Below, piece by piece: positions 47,970-58,159 of a stretch of 64,000 nucleotides of DNA; the first letter of the stretch is position 1, and the number at the start of each line of letters is the position of its first letter. A program made the position numbers and the translations under genes. The notes beneath the pieces are model-generated. The model did no database searches and was not told the origin of the DNA. It was given only the letters and a program-made list of their open reading frames with translations. The stretch is from Glycomyces arizonensis DSM 44726 (lineage in GTDB: Bacteria; Actinomycetota; Actinomycetes; Mycobacteriales; Micromonosporaceae): contig NZ_AXWO01000026.1 of NCBI RefSeq assembly GCF_000482705.1, forward strand, positions 1-64,000, written 5' to 3'.

Positions 47970-48638
47970 CTACATGTCGAGGCGGAGCAGGCCGTAGTCG
48001 TACGCCCTGCGGCGGTACACGACCGAGGGCTTGCCGGTCTCCTTGTCGTGGAACAGGTAGAAGTCGTGCCCGACGAGCTCCATGTTCTGGAGGGCGTCGT
48101 CGACGGTCATCGGCTCGCCCGGGTGGAGCTTCTCGCGGACGATCCGGCCCGGCAGGTGGTCCTCGACGAGGCCGTCGAAGTGGTCGACGTCCTCCGAGAC
48201 GAAGTGCGCGAGGCCGTGGGCCTCACCCGGCGCCTCGACCAGCGACTCGGGCAGTCTGGCTCCTTCCTCCCGCACCGCCGTGGCCTCGGCGACCGACATC
48301 GGGCGCAACTTCCCGTTGCGGTGCACCCGCTTGCGCTCCGAGCTCTTCCGCAGCTGGCGGTCGAGCTTCGCGACCGCCAGCTCGAACGCCGAGCGGAAGT
48401 CGCCGGCGCAGGCCTCGGCTCTCATGACCGCCCCCTTGGGGCGGCACGTGATCTCGACGCGCTGGGCGTGATCGTTCTGACGGGGATTGGGCTCGTGGTA
48501 CAGCTCGACGTCGATGTCGATCGCGTCGCCGTCGTACCTGGCCAGGTACTTGGCGATCTTGGACTCGATCTTCTCCTCGACGAGCTCGCGGTAGTGGTCG
48601 GGGACCTCCACGTTACGGCCCTTGACGACGATTTCCAC
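47970..48638 (-). CDS. hpf: Ribosome hibernation promoting factor, long form
   Basis: 222 residues from a GTG at 48638; GGGAGG is correctly spaced upstream, which rules against an in-frame GTG seven codons earlier. The N-terminal HPF/YfiA domain (about 1-100: EIVVKGRNVEVPDHYRELVEEKI) binds the 30S decoding region. A basic linker leads to the C-terminal dimerisation domain (about 165-222: LHPGEPMTVDDALQNMELVGHDFYLFHD, then SVVYRRRAYDYGLL). Long HPFs form 100S ribosome dimers in stationary phase. Confidence 0.96.
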   Translation of the reverse strand: MEIVVKGRNVEVPDHYRELVEEKIESKIAKYLARYDGDAIDIDVELYHEPNPRQNDHAQRVEITCRPKGAVMRAEACAGDFRSAFELAVAKLDRQLRKSSERKRVHRNGKLRPMSVAEATAVREEGARLPESLVEAPGEAHGLAHFVSEDVDHFDGLVEDHLPGRIVREKLHPGEPMTVDDALQNMELVGHDFYLFHDKETGKPSVVYRRRAYDYGLLRLDM

Positions 48639-49087
48639 CTCGGAACCTCCCAGGTGCACCCCGCCTCTTCGCGGGAGTGCGGACGAAGTTGCTCATGCTG
48701 GGTCCGGAGCCGGCTGCCCGGTACGGCGGATGGAGGGACCTCCTCTCACGGGGGGACGGCACGGGCCGGTGACGCTCTCGTGTTGCGGGCGTTCACCTTT
48801 CGTCAAGTGGAAATCCACCTGTTCCCGGTCGTCTCGTTACCGATCTGAGATTTTGAGACTATCCCCTGAAACAGCGAAAGTCGACCCCCTGCATATGGGA
48901 ATTCTCCCGTCTACGAGGGGCTCCGCGCATGAATTTCAGAGGACTGCCCATAACTATTCGCAATAGTGTGCGAACCGAGCGCAATCGTCCCCGTGACTTT
49001 CGATGGCAGCCACACCTGTCACACGCGCGGCCGGGGGCCGCAATGGGGGGTCAGGGCGGTGCTCCTCGGCAGCACTCCTCGGCAGTG
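48639..49087. other. Intergenic region upstream of hpf
   Basis: 449 bases between hpf and comF, both leftward. No gene supported. It contains a small hairpin ACTATT-CGC-AATAGT (48952-48966) and should carry the hpf promoter. A clear stress-sigma consensus could not be assigned by eye. Confidence 0.5.
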
Positions 49088-49729
49088 CTATTCGACGGCG
49101 GCCACCGCGGCCGCCGCAGCCACTTTCACACCGGCCCGGCGCAGCGCCGCCGCGGCGGCGCTCAGCGTCGCCCCAGTGGTCACGATGTCGTCGAGGAGGA
49201 TCACCGGCCGCCCCGACGCCGCCAGCGCGGCGGCCCGCCCCGGGACCACCGCCAGGCTCGCGTCGGCCGCGTGCCGCCGCTGGGCCGCCGTCAGCCCCAC
49301 CGAGTCGGCACGCGGACCGGCGCGCAGGCACCGGTGCGGGCGGCCGATCGGCGCGCACAGCGCCGCGACGTGGTCGAAGCCGCGCTCGCGCCTGGCCGCA
49401 CGCGTCGGCGGGATCGGCACCAGGGCCGCGTCGGGCACCTCCGCGGCGACGACGGCGACCGCCCGGCCGAGCAGGCCCCCGAGCACGGCGGCGAGCTCGC
49501 GGCGCCCGCGCTCCTTGTACTCGTTGAGGGCCTCGGCCAGGGGACCCTCGTAGGCGCCCGCGACGACGACCGGCGGCGTCCCCGGCGCCCTGGGGACGGC
49601 CAGAGCGGCCGCCGCAGGCAGGCCCGCGGCGCACGCGGCGCACAGGCCGCCGCCCGAGGCGGGCACTTCCCGGCAGGAGGCGCACGCGGCGGGCAGGAAC
49701 AGTTCGCACAGGGCCTCGACGAGTCTCAC
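49088..49729 (-). CDS. ComF-family phosphoribosyltransferase-like protein
   Basis: 213 residues, GTG start. N-terminal zinc-ribbon cysteines (C16/C19 and C30/C33), the YKERGRRELAAVLGGLLG segment, and a phosphoribosyltransferase PRPP loop ILLDDIVTTGATL. ComF proteins support DNA uptake in competent bacteria and may link to DNA processing in others. Upstream of hpf and secA in actinobacteria. Confidence 0.9.
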   Translation of the reverse strand: MRLVEALCELFLPAACASCREVPASGGGLCAACAAGLPAAAALAVPRAPGTPPVVVAGAYEGPLAEALNEYKERGRRELAAVLGGLLGRAVAVVAAEVPDAALVPIPPTRAARRERGFDHVAALCAPIGRPHRCLRAGPRADSVGLTAAQRRHAADASLAVVPGRAAALAASGRPVILLDDIVTTGATLSAAAAALRRAGVKVAAAAAVAAVE

Positions 49730-49807
49730 GCCGGGCCTAACGATCGAGCGGCGCCTCCGGTGACCCGGGAGGCGGCGCTCAGTCGTTGAGGGCTCAGTCG
49801 TTGGGGC

Positions 49808-50500
49808 TCAGTTGTTGAGGCCGACCGCCTTCATCCGCTCCTGGTGGGCTCGCGTGAGCCCGCGCAGGAGTTCGTCGACCGAGCCGTCGCCGCCCGCGCC
49901 GATGAGGTCGGTGAGCCGCTCGTGCGCGGCGGCCACGCCTTGGGCGCGGTTGATGGCCTCGCCGACCAGTCGCCGCCCCCACAGCGACAGCCGCCCGGCG
50001 GCCGAGGGGTCGGCCCCGACGGCGGCGCGGATCTCCTCGGCCGCGAACTCGGCGGCCGAGCCGGTCTCCAGGACCCGCTCGATCAGCGTGCGGTCGTCGC
50101 CGGTGAGCTTGGCGGCCACGGCGCGGAAGAAGTCGTCGGCGACCGCGTCGCCGACGTAGACCTTCACGAGCGCCTCCAGGAAGTCCCGCGGCGCGGTCGA
50201 GGAGTCGTAGGCCCCGAAGGCGTCCATAAACGGGGCCATCGCCTCGGCCGGGTCGGCGCCCAGGGCCTCCAGGCGGTCGGCCAGCAGCCGGTAGTTGCGA
50301 ATCTCACCCACGGCCGCCTCGGACATCCTGGCGCGTCGTGCCAGGTCGGGGGTCAATCGGGCGTCGACGGCCATCCGCTCGAACGCCAGCAGCTCGCCGA
50401 GCGCAAGAAGCCCAAGGAGATCGATGACCGCCTCGCGGCTGGGGCGCCAGTCGCCGCCGTGCTCGGCCGCCTCGGCCGCGGGAACAGTTGGTTCGGACAC
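49808..50500 (-). CDS. Ferritin-like fold protein
   Basis: 230 residues, all-helical, GTG start. It matches the actinobacterial ferritin-like family encoded divergently from rhlE (Rv3210c/Rv3211 arrangement). Characteristic segments are LLALGELLAFERMAVDA, MSEAAVGEIRNYRLLADRLEALG and ALVKVYVGDAVADDFF. Some carboxylates of a di-iron site (E residues in GELLAFE and EIRNY) are present, but metal binding is unproven. Confidence 0.82.
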   Translation of the reverse strand: MSEPTVPAAEAAEHGGDWRPSREAVIDLLGLLALGELLAFERMAVDARLTPDLARRARMSEAAVGEIRNYRLLADRLEALGADPAEAMAPFMDAFGAYDSSTAPRDFLEALVKVYVGDAVADDFFRAVAAKLTGDDRTLIERVLETGSAAEFAAEEIRAAVGADPSAAGRLSLWGRRLVGEAINRAQGVAAAHERLTDLIGAGGDGSVDELLRGLTRAHQERMKAVGLNN

Positions 50501-50862
50501 GACGGCAGGTTACCACCAGACGCACCGGCGCGCCGTGGGCGAATCCGGCCGAAAGCGAGCACCGTTCGCCTTCGCGCGGAGCGGATCGCCGCATTCGCGG
50601 TGAATCGGCCCACTCCGGGCGAGGCGCGCGAACGGCACGCCAAGACGGACGGGCCGAAGCCGCGTAGGATGGTGAGGAGCGACTGCGGCCCTCAAGCGGC
50701 TTTTCCCTGACAGCGCAGTCCTCGAAGCGCCGACGACGCGATCGTCGCGGCGCGTTTGTGAAGCGGCGACCTAACCGGATCCGGCGGCCGTCGCCGCTGT
50801 GTAGACAAGAAAGCATGTGGCGCCGAGTTCCCCGGATCTCCTGAGCAGTCCTCCGCCACGAG
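50501..50862. other. Divergent intergenic region before rhlE
   Basis: 362 bases between the ferritin-like gene and rhlE. Apart from the TAACCT element noted separately, I see no operator, gene or repeat. Confidence 0.45.
50507..50512 (-). promoter_or_regulatory. Possible -10 box (leaderless)
   Basis: TAACCT on the minus strand, 6 bases before the GTG at 50500. Confidence 0.35.
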
Positions 50863-52455
<1,593 letters not shown>

Positions 52456-52465
52456 GCTCGCCGGT

Positions 52466-52708
52466 ATGAGCGAGACGCCGGACGGATCCACGGCTCACTA
52501 CGACGGCCCGCCGGCGAGCGTTCCGCCGCCCCCGGGGTGGCGGGTCGAGTCGGTCGCCGTCCCGAGTGAGCCGAGGCGGATGCCGCGGCAGGACCACGGC
52601 GCGATCGACGTCGCCGAGCAGCGGGCCAAGCTGGTCACCCACTGGACCGCGCTGCTGGCGGTGGCCCTGATGTTCACCGTGGTCATCATCGGCGTCCTGC
52701 AAGGCTGA
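52466..52708 (+). CDS. Small single-pass membrane protein
   Basis: 80 residues. Proline-rich N terminus with PPASVPPPPGWRVES, a charged middle, and one C-terminal helix (about 59-78). Tail-anchor-like topology with the N terminus inside. Immediately follows rhlE (10 bases). No family recognised. Confidence 0.65.
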   Translation: MSETPDGSTAHYDGPPASVPPPPGWRVESVAVPSEPRRMPRQDHGAIDVAEQRAKLVTHWTALLAVALMFTVVIIGVLQG

Positions 52709-52765
52709 CGGCGCCGGTCGCCCACTCGGGCGACCGCCGCCTCACGGCTGTCCGGCTCCGCCCCC

Positions 52766-53311
52766 TCAGGAGCCGGCGGTGTCCCCCCACACCATCGACG
52801 CGCCCGTGTCGCCGGACTGGAAGACCGTCCAGGCGGCCAGGGCGAGCAGCGCCAGCGCGACGATGCCGAGGATGAGCATGACGACCTTGCGGCCCGAGGC
52901 CGCCGCGTCGGTCGAGACGGGGGCCGATCCGTCCTCGTCGGCGCCTGCCGGGGCGTCGCCGTCTCGGGCGGCGGCGGCCCTGCGGCCGCGGTCGAGCGCG
53001 GCGAACAGCCACCAGACCGGGGCGAGTCCGACGAGGATCCACAGCAGGCGGTAGCCGAGATCGTGGTGCTCCTGGACGGCCTCGGGCCAGCCGCCGGGGT
53101 AGAGGTGGTCGGCGAGCTGCTGCCCGCTCCAGATGGCGCCGAAGGCGGCGGCGGGCGCGATGAGCGTCAGCGCCGCGCAGGCCCAGCCGACGCGCCTGCG
53201 CAGCGGCGGCACGAACAGGTACGCCAGTCCGAACAGGACCAGCAGCGGCACGAACACGACGGGGGCGTGCACGGCCAAGGGGTGTACGGGCAGATCCAGA
53301 ATCGTGGTCAT
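52766..53311 (-). CDS. DUF2231 membrane protein
   Basis: 181 residues. Begins with DLPVHPLAVHAPVVFVPLLVL, the DUF2231 signature with HPLAVH, and has four transmembrane helices (about 16-34, 42-62, 88-104 and 143-163). The loop at about 108-135 is Ala/Asp-rich. Some DUF2231 proteins are proposed to bind haem through such histidines; not established here. Confidence 0.82.
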   Translation of the reverse strand: MTTILDLPVHPLAVHAPVVFVPLLVLFGLAYLFVPPLRRRVGWACAALTLIAPAAAFGAIWSGQQLADHLYPGGWPEAVQEHHDLGYRLLWILVGLAPVWWLFAALDRGRRAAAARDGDAPAGADEDGSAPVSTDAAASGRKVVMLILGIVALALLALAAWTVFQSGDTGASMVWGDTAGS

Positions 53312-53333
53312 AAGACTTAATTGAACCTTATAG
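53309..53333. repeat. AT-rich CATAAG...CTTATAG dyad
   Basis: CATAAG (53309-53314) faces CTTATAG (53327-53333) around an AT-rich centre, directly at the ATG of the DUF2231 gene. It belongs to the same motif family as the other AT-rich islands, but here sits in a promoter/start position. Confidence 0.5.
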
Positions 53334-53355
53334 TAACCACCGATGGGTGCCCGGC

Positions 53356-53970
53356 TCACGTCTGCTGGAAGACCTCGACGTAGCCCATGACCGCGTCGGC
53401 GATGAGCTGCACCGCGATCGCGGCCAGCATCACGCCCGCGATGCGCGTGAGGACCTCGATGCCGCCGCGCCTGAGGATCCGCACCAGCACCCCCGAATAG
53501 CGCATCACCAGGTAGATCACGATGTGGATGAGGACGATCGCGATCGCCACCCACAGGTAGTCGACGGGGCTGGGCGCCTGCTGCACGTAGAGGATGACGG
53601 CGACGATCGCGCCGGGCCCGGCGAGCAGCGGCGTGCCCAGCGGCACCAGCGCGATGTTCGCGGTGGCCTGGCTCGAAGGGTCGTCGGCCTGGCCGGTGAG
53701 GAGCTGGAGGCTCACCAGCAGCAGCAACAGGCCCCCGGCGCCCTGGAGGGCGGCGAGATCGATGTGGAGGTAGTTGATGATCTGCTGCCCGAGCAGCCCG
53801 AACAGGGTGATGACGCCGAGGGACAGCATGGTCGCCTGCAGCGCTGCGCGGTTGCGTTCGCGCTGATCCATCGCCCCGGTCAAGGCGAGGTAGATCGGCA
53901 CGATCCCCGGCGGGTCCATGATGACGAACAGCGTCACCCCGACCGTCAGCACGTACTCGAGTTCACCCAC
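53356..53970 (-). CDS. MarC-family integral membrane protein
   Basis: 204 residues, GTG start, six transmembrane helices. Family segments VIMDPPGIVPIYLALTG and ATANIALVPLGTPLLAGPGAI identify MarC/UPF0056. Despite the name, not shown to confer multidrug resistance; transport function unresolved. It is 44 bases upstream of the DUF2231 gene on the same strand. Confidence 0.92.
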   Translation of the reverse strand: MGELEYVLTVGVTLFVIMDPPGIVPIYLALTGAMDQRERNRAALQATMLSLGVITLFGLLGQQIINYLHIDLAALQGAGGLLLLLVSLQLLTGQADDPSSQATANIALVPLGTPLLAGPGAIVAVILYVQQAPSPVDYLWVAIAIVLIHIVIYLVMRYSGVLVRILRRGGIEVLTRIAGVMLAAIAVQLIADAVMGYVEVFQQT

Positions 53971-54024
53971 GCTGCGAGTATGCCAAGGCGCACTGCGTCA
54001 CAGCGCGGGTTTCGCACGCCGGTG

Positions 54025-55179
54025 TTAGTTGTAGCTCACCACCGGCATGAGCGCCCCTTCCGGTGGCGGCAGTTCGGAGACGGCGGCGGGCTCGGACTCC
54101 ATGTCGAGCAGCGCCCACGTCTCGTCCTCGGAGCTGAAGGCGATCTGCCAGCGTCCCAGCGGGTCGACGAACTGGTGCTCGGAGTCGAACAGCTGCTGCT
54201 GGAGCGAATCGTCGCCCTCGATCTCGGTCTCCAGGCCCTCGCTGTAGTAGGTGGTGCTCACATGTGTGACGAGTCCGGGCGCGGCGCTGTCGGCGCTGGC
54301 GTCGGCGATCATGGTCTCGGTGGCGTACTCGCTGAGGTAGCCGCACTCCTCGGACTCGGCGGCCGAGCCGCCCGGTTGGAGGTCGGCGACGCAGACGTAG
54401 TCGGGGTTGTTGTAGTCGGTGATGACCGCGGACTCGTACCCGGCCGCGGCGACCGTGTCCAGGCCCCAGTCGTACTGGTCGTTGAAGTAGTAGGTGCCGG
54501 ACGCGCCACCGGTGACGCCGGTGAGGTCGCCGGAGAAGACCAGCAGGCTGTCGCTCCAGTCCTGGAGGGTGATCTCGGTGGTCAGGTCCAGCGAGAGCGG
54601 GTCGGTCGAGGGCGAGGCGTCGGCGGGGAACAGCTGGTACAGCTGGCGTCCGGAATCGCCCGCGGGGTAGTTGACCGCGAAGGACTCGGCGTCGCTGCGC
54701 ACCACCGTGTGGAAGTCGTCGGAGGGGACCTCGTAGCCGACCGATTCGGCGCCGTCGAGGTCGGTCACCTCGACCCACATGGGCGAGCTCACCACGTAGG
54801 TGTCCTGGAGCCGTTCGGCGCGCTGCGGCGCCTGCTCGGCGTGCAGCGGGATGTACTCGTCGTCGGCGTTGACCACGCCGTAGGCGCCCTCGCGTTCGAC
54901 GACGAACTCGATGTCGAGCTCGCTCTGGGCCTCCTCGACGGTGGTGGCCACCGGCGGCGCCTGCTCCAGGCCGCCGGCGCCCGGCAGCCATATGGCGACG
55001 GCGGCGCCGAAGACGACCAGGCCTAGGCCGCCCGCGGCGGCGCCGAGGCGGCGGCGGCGCCTGATGCGCCCGGCTCCGGCGATGGCGGCGTCGGCCAGGC
55101 CCTCGCCGTGGAGCGGGGGCGCGGACTCGGCGCGCCCGGCGAGTTCGGTGCGCAGGAGGTGCTCGAGGTCCTCGCTCAC
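54025..55179 (-). CDS. Membrane-anchored partner of SigE-type sigma factor
   Basis: 384 residues from a GTG overlapping the sigma stop (GTGA). A short cytoplasmic N terminus (about 1-44; EDLEHLLRTELAGRAESAP) precedes one transmembrane helix (about 45-64) and a large acidic extracytoplasmic domain. That topology fits an anti-sigma or sensor protein of SigE-type operons; no zinc-binding anti-sigma motif is present. The outer domain is not recognised. Confidence 0.8.
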   Translation of the reverse strand: MSEDLEHLLRTELAGRAESAPPLHGEGLADAAIAGAGRIRRRRRLGAAAGGLGLVVFGAAVAIWLPGAGGLEQAPPVATTVEEAQSELDIEFVVEREGAYGVVNADDEYIPLHAEQAPQRAERLQDTYVVSSPMWVEVTDLDGAESVGYEVPSDDFHTVVRSDAESFAVNYPAGDSGRQLYQLFPADASPSTDPLSLDLTTEITLQDWSDSLLVFSGDLTGVTGGASGTYYFNDQYDWGLDTVAAAGYESAVITDYNNPDYVCVADLQPGGSAAESEECGYLSEYATETMIADASADSAAPGLVTHVSTTYYSEGLETEIEGDDSLQQQLFDSEHQFVDPLGRWQIAFSSEDETWALLDMESEPAAVSELPPPEGALMPVVSYN

Positions 55180-55721
55180 GCCGCCTCCTCGGGATGTCGG
55201 CTCAGGCCGAGTGCGGAGGCGGGGGTGCCCAGGCGCTTGCGGAGCCCGGCGAGGGCGCGCGAGGCCTGGCTCTTGACGGTGCCGGTCGAGATGCCGAGGA
55301 TCTCGGCGATCTGGGCGTCGGTGCGGTGCTCGTAGTAGCGGAGGACGAGGACCGCCCGCTGGCGCTTCGGCAGGGCGGTGACGTGGCGCCACATGGCGTC
55401 GCGCACGGCGCCCTGCTCGGCGAAGTCGCGGGAGGTGTCGGGGCGGTCGTCGAACAGGTCGGCGGGCTTCTCGCGGTTGGAGCGCTTGCGCCACCAGGAG
55501 GCGTTGGTGTTGTAGAGGATGCGCCTGGCGTAGGCGTCCACCGAGTCGGTGGCACGGATCCTGCCCCATGCCAGGTAAGTCTTCGTCAATGTCGTCTGCA
55601 CCAGGTCCTCCGCTGTCGCCCAGTTCCCCGTGAGGAGGTACGCCGCACGGTGCAGCGCGGCCGAGCGCGCCGCCACGTACTCGCGGAACTCCTCGTCCTG
55701 AGACGATTTGGCCTCGCTCAC
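55176..55721 (-). CDS. SigE-family ECF sigma factor
   Basis: 181 residues, GTG start. Region 2: AAYLLTGNWATAEDLVQTTLTKTYLAWGRI; region 4: ALPKRQRAVLVLRYYEHRTDAQIAEILGISTGTVKSQASRALAGLR. This is the abundant actinobacterial SigE-like subgroup. Coupled to the membrane partner gene downstream. Confidence 0.93.
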   Translation of the reverse strand: MSEAKSSQDEEFREYVAARSAALHRAAYLLTGNWATAEDLVQTTLTKTYLAWGRIRATDSVDAYARRILYNTNASWWRKRSNREKPADLFDDRPDTSRDFAEQGAVRDAMWRHVTALPKRQRAVLVLRYYEHRTDAQIAEILGISTGTVKSQASRALAGLRKRLGTPASALGLSRHPEEAA

Positions 55722-55877
55722 GCGTCTCCCTGGGGGGATCGAACAACAGACGACTCACCCCCGGCGGAAGGTTGCTTCGCAGTGCGGGATTCTGCCAAAC
55801 AACGGGTGCCCGGGGCAACCGAGGGGACTTCGCAGGAGTATACCCAGTAGTCGTTCTCCGGCCGGTGGGGCGTCCGC

Positions 55878-56699
55878 TCAGGCGTCGCCGCCGAGGCGGG
55901 TGTCCTTGTCGTAGGCGTTCTCCAGGGGGAGGTCCTCCTCCTCCTCGGCCTCGCGCTCGTCGACGGCCTCGGGCTCGTACATCTCCTCGCACATCCGGAG
56001 GTAGAGGTAGTTGGGGTTGGGCAGGTGGGGGACGTTCCGCAGCGCCTGGTCCTGGCCGGCGGACTCGATGATGAACTCGCCGTAGTTGAGCATGCGGCCC
56101 ATCGGGGTCTGGGCGTACTTCATGTCGGTGACGCGGCCGAGCGGCATCATCGCGACCGAGCGGGTGACGACGCCCTGGATGAGCATGATCCGCTTGTTGG
56201 TGAGGATGAACCGGTCCATGTACCAGTCGATGATCTTCCAGCCGACGAGGAGGAGGATCGCCAGCCAGACGATGACGGTGATCGTCAGGCCGGTCTCGCT
56301 GGAGCCGGACTCCCACCTCATGAGCAGGCCGGAGACGAAGCCCATGATGAACGTCGCGAGGGTGCCCACGATGTACCAGGGCAGGAGGTGCATCCAGTGG
56401 CGCCGCCACTCGCCGCGGTACTTCTCGGTGGGGAAGAGGTATCGGGCCGCCATCGGCGAGGGGGCGTCGGGCACGGACGGGGCCCGCACTCCGGCCAGGA
56501 GGCCGCCGGCGGGGCTGTCGTCGAATCGGACGCCGTCGATGTCGCTCGTGGCGGCCGCGGGGGCGCCCGCTGCGGCGAATTCGCGGGTGGGGTCGTCTGC
56601 GCCGGGGGCGGGACTGTCTGCTGGGGCGCGCGGGGTGGGCGGTTCGAGCGGCTCGGTGTCCTTTTTGTCCCCCGAGCCGCCTGCACCGGTCTCGGTCAT
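55878..56699 (-). CDS. Bacterial PH-domain membrane protein
   Basis: 273 residues. Pro/Ala-rich N terminus (about 1-85), two transmembrane helices (about 104-125 and 138-158), then a bPH_2-like domain with RFILTNKRIMLIQGVVTRSVAMMPLGRVTDMKY and GMMLNYGEF-like text (PMGRMLNYGEFIIESAGQ). Acidic C terminus. Conserved in actinobacteria together with the small protein encoded just upstream. Function unknown. Confidence 0.88.
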   Translation of the reverse strand: MTETGAGGSGDKKDTEPLEPPTPRAPADSPAPGADDPTREFAAAGAPAAATSDIDGVRFDDSPAGGLLAGVRAPSVPDAPSPMAARYLFPTEKYRGEWRRHWMHLLPWYIVGTLATFIMGFVSGLLMRWESGSSETGLTITVIVWLAILLLVGWKIIDWYMDRFILTNKRIMLIQGVVTRSVAMMPLGRVTDMKYAQTPMGRMLNYGEFIIESAGQDQALRNVPHLPNPNYLYLRMCEEMYEPEAVDEREAEEEEDLPLENAYDKDTRLGGDA

Positions 56700-56712
56700 C
56701 GCTGTGTCATCC

Positions 56713-56871
56713 TCAGGTCACCAGACCGGTGATGAATGACGCGAAGCCGTTGCCCACATCGCCGATCGCACTGGCGATCGAGCTGACGACGCCGCCGGCC
56801 TCGTCCGGCCTGTAGGCTATAAAGAACACCAGGAACGCCAGTCCGCCCCAGGTTAGAATCTTCTTCAACAT
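56713..56871 (-). CDS. Small single-helix membrane protein
   Basis: 52 residues with GGAGG well placed before ATG 56871. MLKKILTWGGLAFLVFFIAYRPDEAG then a glycine-rich amphipathic tail. Matches a short conserved actinobacterial protein that accompanies the PH-domain gene, whose start is 13 bases downstream. Function unknown. Confidence 0.75.
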   Translation of the reverse strand: MLKKILTWGGLAFLVFFIAYRPDEAGGVVSSIASAIGDVGNGFASFITGLVT

Positions 56872-57204
56872 TCTCACCCTCCCATCAAGGGACCTGGCCA
56901 AACGTTTGTCCCGCGCAGGCTCGTCCAGTTTATCGTACGAACATGTCTCGGCCTTTTGCTTCCACCGGCCGGTTCGGTGCGAACCGGACGAGGCGGCCTC
57001 GCGCATCAGCGTAGCGTTTTCGCCCCGCTTCCGCAGCACTCCGCGGTCTGGCTGCGGAGCAACATATTCGCTTATTCCACCGGCGAGACTACCTCAAGTC
57101 ACCTTCCATTGGCTCAATGTAGGCACATAGGCGGGCGGTCGCCAAGAAAGCGTCAGGTATCCGACACTGGCGGCCCGGTCCAGGCTGGAGACCTCGCTCC
57201 AAGA
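56872..57204. other. Intergenic region, no gene seen
   Basis: 333 bases between the small membrane protein gene and the methyltransferase stop, both leftward. It includes CCGGTTCGGTGCGAACCGG, a short hairpin (about 56981-56999). Reading frames here lack plausible products. Confidence 0.45.
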
Positions 57205-57858
57205 TCAATCTGGCGTGCGTTGTTCGAACACGTGCTCGCGGATCCAGGCGTGCATGGCGATGCCGCTGGCCACGCCCGCGTTGATCGAGCGCGTGGACCC
57301 GAACTGGGTGATCGAGCAGATCGTCGAGCACACCCGCCGGACGGGCTCGGACAGGCCGGGCCCCTCCTGGCCGAACACCAGGACCGCCCGGCGCGGCAGT
57401 GAGGCCGTCTCGATGGGGACCGAGCCGGGGAGGTTGTCGATCCCGACCACGGCCAGGTCCGCGTCGGCGGCCCACTCGACGAATTCTTCTACAGTGGAGT
57501 GATGTTCGACGTGCTGGTAGCGGTCGGTGACCATCGCGCCGCGGCGGTTCCAGCGGCGCTTGCCGATGATGTGGACCGCCCTGGCCGCGAAGGCGTTGGC
57601 GTTGCGGACGACGGTGCCGATGTTGAAGTCATGCCGCCAGTTCTCGATGGCGACGTGGAAGTCGTGGCGGCGCTCGTCGAGATCGGCGACGATCGCCTCG
57701 CGGCGCCAGTAGCGGTAGGCGTCCACGACGTTGCGCCGGTCGCCGAGCTCGAGCAGCTCGGGATCGAAGCGGGGATCTTCGGGCCAAGCCCCCTGCCACG
57801 GCCCGACGCCGACTTCGGCGCCGCCGGGCTCGATGTCCTCATCAGTCACGCCGACCAT
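57205..57858 (-). CDS. TrmH/SpoU-family RNA 2'-O-methyltransferase
   Basis: 217 residues from ATG 57858, or 237 from GTG 57918; neither has a good ribosome binding site. SpoU motifs: NIGTVVRNANAFAARAVHIIG (motif 1), LVFGQEGPGLSE (motif 2) and ITQFGSTRSINAGVASGIAMHAWI (motif 3), forming the SAM-binding trefoil knot. Methylates ribose in tRNA or rRNA; the exact site cannot be assigned. Confidence 0.9.
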   Translation of the reverse strand: MVGVTDEDIEPGGAEVGVGPWQGAWPEDPRFDPELLELGDRRNVVDAYRYWRREAIVADLDERRHDFHVAIENWRHDFNIGTVVRNANAFAARAVHIIGKRRWNRRGAMVTDRYQHVEHHSTVEEFVEWAADADLAVVGIDNLPGSVPIETASLPRRAVLVFGQEGPGLSEPVRRVCSTICSITQFGSTRSINAGVASGIAMHAWIREHVFEQRTPD

Positions 57859-58159
57859 TGGAGCACAGCGCCGGTGGCGGGCGAGGAGCTCGGGAACGGG
57901 GATTGACCGGCGCCTCACCGGCCGTGCGAGCGCGCGTCGGACGGCGGCCGGGCGGCGCCGGCTCGGGTGCGCATGGCGCCGCCCCGGCGGCTACGGGGGA
58001 AACCGACCGGGGCGACACGAAACATACTAACTACCGAGCCCGTGCGATCGTGCACACACCTATTTGAATCCCCTTGCACTGTAAGGAAACTCGACTTATC
58101 TGCGTCTCTCGCCCACCGCTGCTGCGCAGGCTTCACACGCACCACAGCAGTCAGCCGCC

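Noticed and set aside
56811..56822. CTATAA motif as a further AT-rich island
   Set aside because: It lies inside the conserved coding sequence of the small membrane protein (codons for I-A-Y-R), so it is explained by the protein.
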